From Fischerella sp. PCC 9605 (lineage in GTDB: Bacteria; Cyanobacteriota; Cyanobacteriia; Cyanobacteriales; Nostocaceae), in the NCBI RefSeq assembly GCF_000517105.1, contig NZ_KI912153.1, positions 45,459 to 109,458 on the forward strand: DNA of 64,000 nucleotides, given 5' to 3'. Below, one piece after another: positions 37,558 to 45,250 of the stretch. The number at the start of each line of letters is the position of its first letter. Within the stretch, counting starts at the first letter, position 1. The position numbers were made by a program, and so were the translations under genes. The notes beneath the pieces were generated by a model that made no database searches, had not been told where the DNA came from, and was given only the letters and a program-made list of their open reading frames with translations.

Positions 37558-37680
37558 AAAGGCGTGGATAAAGTGATGCGAAATCTTCATCCTGATAAAA
37601 GACCCCAAGTTCATCGCGCAGCCGCATATGTAAATTACCTTTTGGAAACGCAGCTTTGGCTACACGTACCGTTTCATCAG
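37558..37680 (-). pseudogene. IS1182-family transposase N-terminal relic
   Basis: The minus strand reads DETVRVAKAAFPKGN, LHMRLRDELGVFYQDEDF, ASLYPRL, the conserved start of IS1182 transposases, then breaks off. A longer copy is at 43568. Around it, 37444-38183 is AT-rich; overlapping minus-strand frames between 37677 and 38100 give no family I recognise. Confidence 0.6.
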
Positions 37681-38183
37681 AAGAGGAATTTTTTCACGAT
37701 GTAAGCACATATACTCGCCTCTAAAAGTATTTCTTCTAGTTTATTGATAATTGAGGCAGCTAAATTAATTTTCTTTTTCGGTGTATTACACGGTAAGCTA
37801 CACCATTCTCTCCAAGTAATACACGGTAAATTCGCTATTTTTATGTTAAGCAATATTTCGCCAACAGTATCAGATATGTATAATTTTAGGCAATATATCT
37901 GAAAAAGCTTTCCCTGTATGGTTTTCACCGTTTTTGATAGTTTCATACAAAATTTTCTTCGGTAAATAGGTAAATAATGTAACTAAGTTTATTAAAATTT
38001 TATGTAAAATCCACAGGGTTATAATATGAACATACTTATAATCTGCTTTAGTTTCAGCAGTATACGGAAAGTTTCCACATACTAAATAGTTAGGCTGCAA
38101 AAGTTCAGTAATTGCTTAGTTACGGCCTTTCTACATGTTTTGTTCTTGGAGACTGTTTTCTAACGACTTTAGGAGTAAATTAT

Positions 38184-39392
38184 ATGTACCAACTGGCAGG
38201 CTTTCGTGATGTTGAAGATTTGAAGTGGAAAGTTGCAAGTGATCCCAACGTCATTCGTGCACTCGCAAGTTTTGCCCACATGCTCGGTTTTGGATGGTGT
38301 GGTGGAACGAGAAGCCAAGCAGTCGGAGAAGACTTTGATGTTAGGAAAGACGGCGACCGTTACGTTTTGCAAGCTCACTACAACAGTTCAGACCCATATC
38401 ATGATGGTTATTGGGCAGACAAGCGTTTGCGTATCACTCTATCGAACTTTCGGATTGGATTCGATCCGAGAAGCTTCGTTTATGGTACCCCTGTGATCAA
38501 AGATTTGGCACCAGCTGCAATTGCTAGTTATCTTGCGCGCAACGAGAGCAATACAGAGGATTCTGTTACCAAAACCTTTACATTCCAACTTTCGGAGACA
38601 GTCACACATACTACTAATTATTCCTTTACAGAAGGAATAAAGGTTTCAGTAAAATGGGGTGCTAAAATACCATTTTTTGGTGGAGGTGAGACAACTACCG
38701 AGTTTTCATTTTCTGCGACCCAAGGTTGGTCTGACTCTACGGCAACAAATTACGGACAGCAAGATACTTCTACATACACAGGCAAGCTGCCAGCACGATC
38801 GCAACGGCTAATTCGATTAATTGCTAATCGTGTATCTTCCGACATTACCTATTCAGCTGTAGCCCAAATCGGTTTCGATATCGAATTTTACGGTTTTCTT
38901 CGTTGGTCGGGAAATGCTCGTTCTGACCATCCTCAGGATAGACCATTCGTTACTTTAAGCTTTGGTAACAGTACCTACAATGGTCTAGAGGACATATGGG
39001 ACAAGTGGACACACCGCGAGATTACGGGATATTGGGGCTGGGATTGGGGGTGGATGCAACAAAATTTTGGAGGATGGCTCGACAATACGATGAATTTCAT
39101 TGGTGGCGGGATTGGTGCGCCAACATCGGGTAAGTTTAATGATGTCAAGGGAACATATGTCTATACGTCCGCTGACGACCCTCAACCTATCCCAAGATCT
39201 GCTATGGCAGAATCAACTCCAGGAATGACAGAACTAGTAGCCGTGGGTGCGCTAGAAGCAGCACGTATGGCGACTATTACTGCAACTCGCGAAACGTTAC
39301 GAGAAGTCTCAGGACTAAACGTACACATCGCTGACGAACTTCTTCTTCATACTGACGAAATCCCTGGAGCTAGGGTGATAGGAATCGAGTGA
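38184..39392 (+). CDS. Aerolysin-family beta-pore-forming protein
   Basis: Start at ATG 38184 with AGGAG 8 nt upstream; 402 residues. LGFGWCGGTRSQAVGEDFDV, the Thr/Ser-rich transmembrane-loop region (VTHTTNYSFTEGIKVSVKW, ATQGWSDSTATNYG), then FYGFLRWSGNARSDHP, IWDKWTHREITGYWGW and DWGWMQQNFGG line up with aerolysin large-lobe motifs. The small N-terminal lobe and a signal peptide are absent. A C-terminal tail of about 70 residues after the GKFNDV strand could correspond to the activation peptide. It is predicted to oligomerise into a membrane pore; the target is unknown. It is isolated among mobile-element debris, suggesting transfer. Confidence 0.85.
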   Translation: MYQLAGFRDVEDLKWKVASDPNVIRALASFAHMLGFGWCGGTRSQAVGEDFDVRKDGDRYVLQAHYNSSDPYHDGYWADKRLRITLSNFRIGFDPRSFVYGTPVIKDLAPAAIASYLARNESNTEDSVTKTFTFQLSETVTHTTNYSFTEGIKVSVKWGAKIPFFGGGETTTEFSFSATQGWSDSTATNYGQQDTSTYTGKLPARSQRLIRLIANRVSSDITYSAVAQIGFDIEFYGFLRWSGNARSDHPQDRPFVTLSFGNSTYNGLEDIWDKWTHREITGYWGWDWGWMQQNFGGWLDNTMNFIGGGIGAPTSGKFNDVKGTYVYTSADDPQPIPRSAMAESTPGMTELVAVGALEAARMATITATRETLREVSGLNVHIADELLLHTDEIPGARVIGIE

Positions 39393-39517
39393 TATCCAGG
39401 TTGGCGTAATACTAGGGCGTGTTTTCAAACTATTCGTTTAGCCTCCTAACTTTTTAGATCCCCCTAAATCCACGCCACTGAGGGAGTCGGGAAACCAGCC
39501 CAACACAGTGGCTCCCC

Positions 39518-39778
39518 TTAAAAAGGAGACTTTAAGAAACTCGGCTCAATACCATAAAGCCTCCTGTCTCGTAACTCCATTAAAGCCTTACCAGCTTCAT
39601 AAAATGCTCGTTCCACCTTTCGCTCAAGATGGCTGCGATCGCGTTGTTCCTCCTCGGTCAGTTCTTCCAGTTCAACAACTTCGACTGATACGTTCTGTGG
39701 TAGGTCGAAATCGGTGCAGTCAGTGGATAACTGATGACGGATCGCATCAGTTTGCCCTCGGATTGGAATGTCTGTCAT
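39518..39778 (-). pseudogene. Truncated plasmid-type HTH protein
   Basis: From ATG 39778 the 86 residues include VSVEVVELEELTEEEQRDR and ERKVERAFYEAGKALMELR, DRRLYG. In related proteins as I remember them, the last motif leads into a FEEYC-type HTH like that of the gene at 12552; here the sequence ends instead in unrelated residues (IEPSFLKSPF). It is therefore probably a truncated gene. A block CCACTG...CAGTGG of repeat type lies just downstream at 39472-39517. Confidence 0.5.
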
Positions 39779-39806
39779 GATTGAATTAGCAAAAAAATAA
39801 CTACTG

Positions 39807-39836
39807 CCCCGCACCTCGTTACAGGTCGGGGTTTTT
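39807..39836 (+). terminator. Possible rho-independent terminator
   Basis: CCCCGCACCT pairs with AGGTCGGGG (one bulge) and is followed by TTTTT. The nearest plus-strand gene ends about 400 bp upstream (aerolysin), so its client is uncertain. Confidence 0.4.
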
Positions 39837-39948
39837 CATGAGAGCCAACAATTTGCAACTTAAAAATTCAGTGCTTACTGCGATCGCCTGCAATCCGAGA
39901 ACCTTTTGGGAGCGATCACACACTACAACATTTAGTCCTCTTGGGACT

Positions 39949-40203
39949 TCACAAGGGCATTTCGTCAATACGCTTGACCCTAATAATTAGCTCACCCCCA
40001 AGTAATTCAACTAGCTTTTTTACGGTTTCAAAGCGGGCTTGTTCAGGGTTGCGAACTGCCTTTCTGATATTAGTGCTGTATTTTTTGGATAGCTCTTTTT
40101 CATTAAGTTCTGGGTGTTCTAGTCTGCCGTACTCAATAGCTAGCTGGTTGTATGACCAGCCTTTTTCCTGCATTAGTTTTTCTAACACATTCATGCTAAG
40201 CAT
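39949..40203 (-). CDS. Small XRE-like HTH protein
   Basis: There are 84 residues from ATG 40203, or 81 from the ATG at 40194. LEKLMQEKGWSYNQLAIEYG, NEKELSKKYSTNIRKAVRN and ARFETVKKLVELLGGELI follow the Cro/C1 plan, with the C-terminal strand IIRVKRIDEM. It is probably a repressor. No ribosome site is clear. It lies among fragments, and its relation to neighbours is unknown. Confidence 0.65.
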   Translation of the reverse strand: MLSMNVLEKLMQEKGWSYNQLAIEYGRLEHPELNEKELSKKYSTNIRKAVRNPEQARFETVKKLVELLGGELIIRVKRIDEMPL

Positions 40204-40363
40204 ATAGTTTAAAATAACTAATAATTTATTTTAATCGAGCAGCTTTAGATGAACAGCCAGAGATGTAGTTTAGCTTCCCTCGCTTTCGTAGAGGGGGGTG
40301 ATCTCTAGTTATCGGTTGTCCGGCATGTATCGAAAAACGTAGATATTGTAACCTTCAGACTCG

Positions 40364-40765
40364 CTAGCTCTGACTACCATTAACATGGGGCCGAAAAGTT
40401 AAATTAATCCTTTCGCCAATGGCGCGTGAGGTTTTTGGTACTTGATGAACCCAGCTTTCTTGGCATCCTGGTTTCATTAAAAATAAGCTGCCATGCTCCA
40501 ACCAAAAATCGGTTATGCTTCGCCCGCTCTTTAAGCGCATTTGGAATTTACGGGTCGCCCCTAGACTGATTGAGGCAATTGCAGGAGAAGTCCCCATACT
40601 TGGCTCGTTATCGTTGTGCCAACCAACCGAGTCTTTTCCGTCACGGTAGCGGTTGCAAAGTACGATGTTGAATCGATAACTAGTCTCTAGTTCAATACGC
40701 AATCGCAATTCCTGCAAAGCAGCCGTCCAAGGTAGCGGTTCTAGCAAAACTGACTTTGAGTAAAG
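40364..40765 (-). pseudogene. AlkB-like dioxygenase, N-terminally truncated
   Basis: Reading from just after a TAA at 40766-40768: LYSKSVLLEPLPWTAAL, YRFNIVLCNRYRDGKDS, WHNDNEPSMG, LEHGSLFLMKPGCQESW, VHQVPKTSRAIGERINLTF. The HxD, distal His and RxNxTFR-type Arg are all present, so the catalytic core survives. The N-terminal 70-90 residues of AlkB are missing, however, and the frame has no ATG; a TTG at 40747 is available. It is similar to the relic at 1568-1894, which lacks the other end. Confidence 0.8.
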
Positions 40766-41059
40766 TTAATCACACCCTTTATCACCGTACATACATTCTA
40801 GTCTGGGTACGGGCATAGTTTTGCCCATAATTTTGATAGTGTTTTGGTGCCAGTTGAGGGTCTGACAGGTTCGTTTACATAAAAGGAACTGGTGAGACCA
40901 CTTCCCGTATTGATGAGGAAGGCGCTCCAAAAGAGATTTCCCCGATGTAGACGCGCTTTAGGAGGCTTTTTATAGAGTGCCACGCGGACTGGAGACTGGG
41001 TTTGAAGCGGAAAAATTATAGCGATCGCAGCGATCAAAAGCCGCGCAGATCCAATAAAT

Positions 41060-41337
41060 GGAGAGCGAAAAATTTCGGGGGAGATGGGCATTAATCATCC
41101 CAAAGACCTTGAAACCTGACAGATGCAAGTTCGGTATAACGCACTGTGTGCTGAATGTTTTTATGTCCTAAGTAACTCTGAATTGTCCGGGTGTCAGTAC
41201 CTCGATTAGCCAGATAAGAACCCGTTCCATGCCGTAGCATATGAGCATGAACTCTAAAAGGTAGACCAGCTAACTGACCAGCCCGTTCAACAATTCCACC
41301 AACAGTATCAGGAGAGCGAAAAATTTCGGGGGAGATG
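41060..41337. repeat. 27-bp direct repeats flanking an integrase fragment
   Basis: 41060-41086 and 41311-41337 are identical (starting GGAGAGCGAAAAATTTCGGG). The piece between, 224 bp, is almost entirely recombinase coding sequence. This could be a footprint of recombination or of a duplicated target. Confidence 0.9.
41091..41310 (-). pseudogene. Tyrosine recombinase C-terminal fragment
   Basis: DTVGGIVERAGQLAGLPF, VHAHMLRHGTGSYLANRG, TIQSYLGHKNIQHTVRYTEL carries the catalytic His-x-x-Arg, the LGH motif and the terminal Tyr of phage-type integrases. The catalytic core upstream is missing. The extra N-terminal residues of the open frame come from the direct repeat and beyond. It is nonfunctional. 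Confidence 0.85.
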
Positions 41338-41364
41338 AGGGACACAATGCGATAAGATGACTCA

Positions 41365-41881
41365 ATGTTGGATTCTACTGAAACAGTCATATATCAATTA
41401 AAAGTGGTGCTGTTAGGCATCAGCCCAATGATTTGGCGACGGGTCAAAGTCAGCAGCGACAGCACAATAGAAGACTTGCATTACACGATTCAACTGGCAA
41501 TGGGGTGGGAGGATATTCACCTGCACCATTTCATCGTCCACGGTAAGTATTATGGGATTACCCAACCAGGTGGAACCATTTTTAGCGATGCTGCAAAGCA
41601 GCCGCTACGCGAACGCGCCTGTGAGGTAAAACTCGCGTCCCTTGGGTTGAGGGAGAAAGAAAAAAGTTTTTATACGAATATGACTTCAGTATATGCCCAT
41701 TAATGGGTGCATGGCGCTATTGGTGGCGGCATCAAATCAGAGTAGAAGCGATACTTACTCCAGATCCAAACCAAACTTACCCAATCTGCACTGATGGTAA
41801 AGGAGTTTGTCCCCCAGAAAACTGTGGTGGTCCTTGGGGCTTCATGAAAGCAAGGGAAGAGTTTTTTATTTCTGACGGTTA
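41365..41881 (+). pseudogene. Plasmid pRiA4b ORF-3-like protein, frameshifted
   Basis: The first frame reads VIYQLKVVLLGISPMIWRRV, LHYTIQLAMGWEDIHLHHF, FIVHGKYYG, which is the N-terminal half of the pRiA4b ORF-3 family. Near 41660-41675 (AAAAAAGTTTTTA) it shifts by one. The other frame continues FLYEYDF, then WWRHQIRVEAILTPDP, CPPENCGGPWGFM, the family's C-terminal half. The end is probably also truncated; a 39-codon frame at 41923-42039 (RFDRQKVNQHLLQYATG) may be the displaced tail. The function of the family is unknown. Confidence 0.75.
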
Positions 41882-42060
41882 GAGCGTTTTGCTTCAATGT
41901 TGAGGAACAAGAAATTTGACATGGATAGAGAAGAAGCAAGCTCGCTACTAGCTTGGCTATTAGTTTATCAAAACCGCTTCGACCGTCAAAAAGTTAACCA
42001 ACATCTACTACAATACGCTACCGGAGACAGGGAGTCGCTGTAATTTTCCAAGGGGATAGT

Positions 42061-42755
42061 GTGAAATTTAAAATCCAAGTAGTTGTTGAATCAGAATCAG
42101 GAGAAACCCAATTAATTCAAGAAGTTTTACAAATTGAAAAGGGTAATCTACAACCGGACAATTTAGGACTAACGCTAGCCCAAGGCAAAGAATTATTGCT
42201 TCAGACACAACGCAGCATAGTTAATCAACAAATAGCTCTATATCAAAAACAGCAAGAATTATGCTCACATTGTGACAAGAAGTTATTGCATAAAGATAAA
42301 CGGACAATCACACATAGAACACCTTTCGGCAAATTAAAACTTCAATGTCATCGATTATTTGACTGTGCTTGTACCGAACAAGCAACTCGTAGCTTTAGCC
42401 CAGTAGCAAACCTACTAAAAGAGCGCACATCACCGGAATTGCTCTACCTAGAATCGAAATTTGCATCCCTAATGTCCTATGGGCTATCTAGCAAATTATT
42501 ACAAGAATTACTACCAGTAGAAGGAGAAATAAACGCTACATCTATACGGAACAATCTACACTCACTTGGTAAGCGTTTGGAATCGGAGTTACCAGAAGAG
42601 GCAGGAATATTATTTGAGGGTTGCCAGAGGGACTGGGATAGACTTCCCAGACCTGATTTACCGTTGGTAGTGGGTATGGATGGAGGATATGTTCGTTTCT
42701 ATGATGACTTTGTTGGCGAATTCAAAAAGCTCCTGCATGGAGGAAGATTTAAGTA
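42061..42755 (+). pseudogene. ISKra4-family transposase, truncated
   Basis: GTG start with AAGGGGA upstream. MKFKIQVVVESESGET, LCSHCDKKLLHKDKRT, FGKLKLQCHRLFDC and SSKLLQELLPVEGEI match the N-terminal half of ISKra4 transposases, reaching the first catalytic Asp (VVGMDGGYVR). It then ends in unrelated residues at 231 codons, about half the usual length. A MITE starts immediately after the stop. Confidence 0.82.
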
Positions 42756-42966
42756 GGGCTTGCTGAATAAGTCTCTAAAACAAATCTAGAAGCCACACAG
42801 CTTGCTGTTAGGGTTGTTTCGTCGCTCAGTTTCCAAATTTACCCAGCGATCGCTTAACATAGTGCAAGGGTTTTGAGACTCTAGATGTTATAACGAAGCA
42901 CTTGCTTGGTGGAAAAAGGCTTAAACCCCTTATCTGGACTACCTTACACTTTTATTCAGCAAGCCC
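42756..42966. mobile_element. 211-bp MITE with 15-bp TIRs and 6-bp TSD
   Basis: The ends are GGGCTTGCTGAATAA (42756-42770) and its exact complement (42952-42966). TAAGTA is present on both sides (42750-42755 and 42967-42972) as a target-site duplication. There is no coding capacity. TIRs beginning GGGCTTGCTGAATAA resemble those of IS5/ISL3-type elements, but I cannot assign the partner. Confidence 0.87.
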
Positions 42967-42988
42967 TAAGTATAGATGTAGTAGCTTT

Positions 42989-43405
42989 TTATTTTTGACT
43001 CAATTGGGCGATGAAATTTGATAAAGCTTTTTTGGCTGCTTTGTAACCAGGAGCTTGTTTACCTAAATGCAATTGTGCTAATACACGCTCGCTCAGGGCT
43101 TCTAAATTAGGAGGAGAAGTGTTTGGCTGCTGCTCTAATGCAGTTAGGCGCTCACTAAGGCGTTGTTGAATTGCTAGATTATCTGCTAGACGTGTTTCTA
43201 CTTGAGCCAAACGAACATAAAGAGATGATAGAACTTCTGGTATGGATTCAACAGTAGAAGTATTGCTAGACAAAGCTTTTTTCAGAGCTTGAATAATAAA
43301 GTCTGTTTGAGTAATGTTGTCCGCTTTGCACTTAGCTTGTATAGCAGCGAAAAGATTTTTATCAAGCCGAAAATTTACTTGAATCCGCTTCTTATCCTCC
43401 ATCAC
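42989..43405 (-). CDS. Hypothetical RHH-like protein with coiled coil
   Basis: In this 138-residue protein, KKRIQVNFRLDKNLFAAIQAK and NITQTDFIIQALKKAL form a ribbon-helix-helix plan (strand plus two helices). From 55 to 105 an amphipathic region (LYVRLAQVETRLADNL, IQQRLSERLTALEQQ) is probably a coiled coil. This resembles the architecture of the small protein at 34645, but longer. It is often plasmid-borne. The function is inferred as DNA binding only. Confidence 0.65.
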   Translation of the reverse strand: MMEDKKRIQVNFRLDKNLFAAIQAKCKADNITQTDFIIQALKKALSSNTSTVESIPEVLSSLYVRLAQVETRLADNLAIQQRLSERLTALEQQPNTSPPNLEALSERVLAQLHLGKQAPGYKAAKKALSNFIAQLSQK

Positions 43406-43567
43406 TTTTCTCCCTAGTCTAGCTTCTGTGTATCATAAATGAGTCTAGTTATTTGATAGACAAATGTGTTAAAAGTCTTATCATTCCGTTGATAGACTTT
43501 TGCTAGATAACACCTGTGGTGGTTCAATAAAATTAAGCCAAATAAAACCAGGGTGTGGAACGTAACG

Positions 43568-45220
43568 ATGTCACTCCAACCGGAAACAGCCTTCCCAATT
43601 CCAGAAGAGACTGTCCGTGTAGCTAAGGCTTCATTTCCGCTCTTGAAGCATATATATCAGGATGCGGGACGAGTTAGGGGTATTTTATTCTGATGAAGCG
43701 TTCGCTGATTTATTTCCTCGGCGTGGACAACCAGCTATAGCACCAGCCCGTCTAGCAAAGCGTGACCGTAATGCAGTATGCTGAGGGGTTAACTGATAGA
43801 CAAGCCTAGAAGTGCTGTTCGTAGTCGAATCGATTGGAAGTATGCTTTGGGACTAGAATTAACCGACCCTGGTTTTGATTTTTCAGTTTTAAGCGAGTTC
43901 CGTTCTCGGTTAATTGATGGCTCGCACGAGAGGCAACTGCTTGATTTGATGCTTTCTTGTTTTGTTGAAAAAGGCTTGCTCAAATCTCCTAAACAACAAC
44001 GTACAGACTCATCTGATATTCTCGCATCTATTCGTGTATTGAGCCGCTTGGAAAATATAGGTGAAACTCTACGTTATGCCTTGAATACAGTCTTCTGTTG
44101 TTGCACCAAATTGGCTGCAAACAATAGTTCCCAAACCAGAATGGTACGAACGTTATGGAAGAAAATTTGAAGATTCTCGACTACCTTCTAATCGAGAAGA
44201 ACGTACATCAGAAGCTGTAAGAATTGGTACTGATGGAATCTATTTATTAGATGCAATTTGGTCTGATTTAGCTCCTAGTTGGTTGCGTCAAGTAGAAGCT
44301 GTAGAGATTCTCAGACTGGTTTGGATACAACAATTTTCTGTTGAAAACGATGTAGTTAAATTACGGTCAGCCGACGAGATTCCTCCACCATCCATTATAA
44401 TTAACTCTCCCTATGACCCGGATGCAAGAAGAGGAAATAAACGCACCACTACATGGACTGGTTATAAAGTTCATTTGAGTGAAACTTGTGATGAGGATGC
44501 TCCTCACTTAATTACTTATGTGGAAACTACACCAACAAGTGATAGAGACCATGAAGTCATTGATGAGCTTCATGAAAATTTAACTGAAAGAGAGATTTTA
44601 CCATCAGAGCATTTGGTTGATACTGGCTATATAGATGCTCAATTACTTGTCGATTCTAAACAGAAATATAACGTTGATTTAGTTGGTCCTGCTCCTGTTG
44701 ATTCACTCCGGGCAATCACGTGCTCAAAAGGGTTTTGGTTTGGCTGATTTTGAAATAGATTGGTCACAACAAGTTGTCCGTTGTCCTTTGGGTAAATTGT
44801 CTAGCTCTTGGACAAATCGTTTAAATCTTTATTCTCAACCAGTTGTTGTAGCCAGGTTTAAAAAATCTGATTGTCAGAATTGTCCATCACGTCTTGATTG
44901 TACAAAAGATAAAACCGGAGTCAGAACCTTAACTTTACGTCCCAAAGAATTACATGAAGCCCTTTTTAATGCTAGAGTGCGGCAAGAAACTCCTGAATTT
45001 AAGGAGCAGTATGCTAAAAGATCTGGTGTTGAGGGTACCATATCTCAAGCAACCAGAGTTTTTGGCTTGCGTCGATGTCGAAACCCGTGGATTTGCCAAA
45101 ACTAAGTTACAGCACATCATCACGGCAGCTGCGATGAACTTGGTTCGGATTTGGCAGTGGTGGACAGAAGCTAATAATTTTGGGAAGTGTATTTCTCGAT
45201 TTGCGGCTTTAGCTGTATAA
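43568..45220 (+). pseudogene. IS1182-family transposase with several frameshifts
   Basis: The N-terminal MSLQPETAFPIPEETVRVAK is at 43568. Further frames give SDEAFADLFPRRGQPA, RIDWKYALGLELTDPGFDF, SVLSEFRSRLIDG, then PEWYERYGRKFEDSRLP, GYKVHLSETCDEDAPH, LVDTGYIDAQLLVDSK, QNCPSRLDCTKDKTGVRTL, GVEGTISQATRVFGL and the end KTKLQHIITAAAMNLVRIWQ. At least four frame changes and one stop cluster lie along the gene. It belongs to the DDE_Tnp_1/DUF772 type. It appears to have inserted at or truncated the 3' end of the TamB gene. Confidence 0.88.
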
Positions 45221-45250
45221 AATTCGACCTGAAAGAATTCGCCAACAAAG

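Noticed and set aside
37677..38100. Two overlapping minus-strand frames before the aerolysin gene
   Set aside because: AT-rich, mutually overlapping and without recognisable motifs; I could not connect them with the missing TniQ half.
38112..38183. 24-residue upstream extension of the aerolysin-like protein as a signal peptide
   Set aside because: It would need a TTG start without ribosome site and has a Cys/Tyr-rich, weakly hydrophobic sequence; the ATG at 38184 has a good AGGAG.
40798..41091. 97-codon minus-strand frame next to the integrase fragment
   Set aside because: Its start is the 27-bp repeat and the remainder matches no family I know; no ribosome site.
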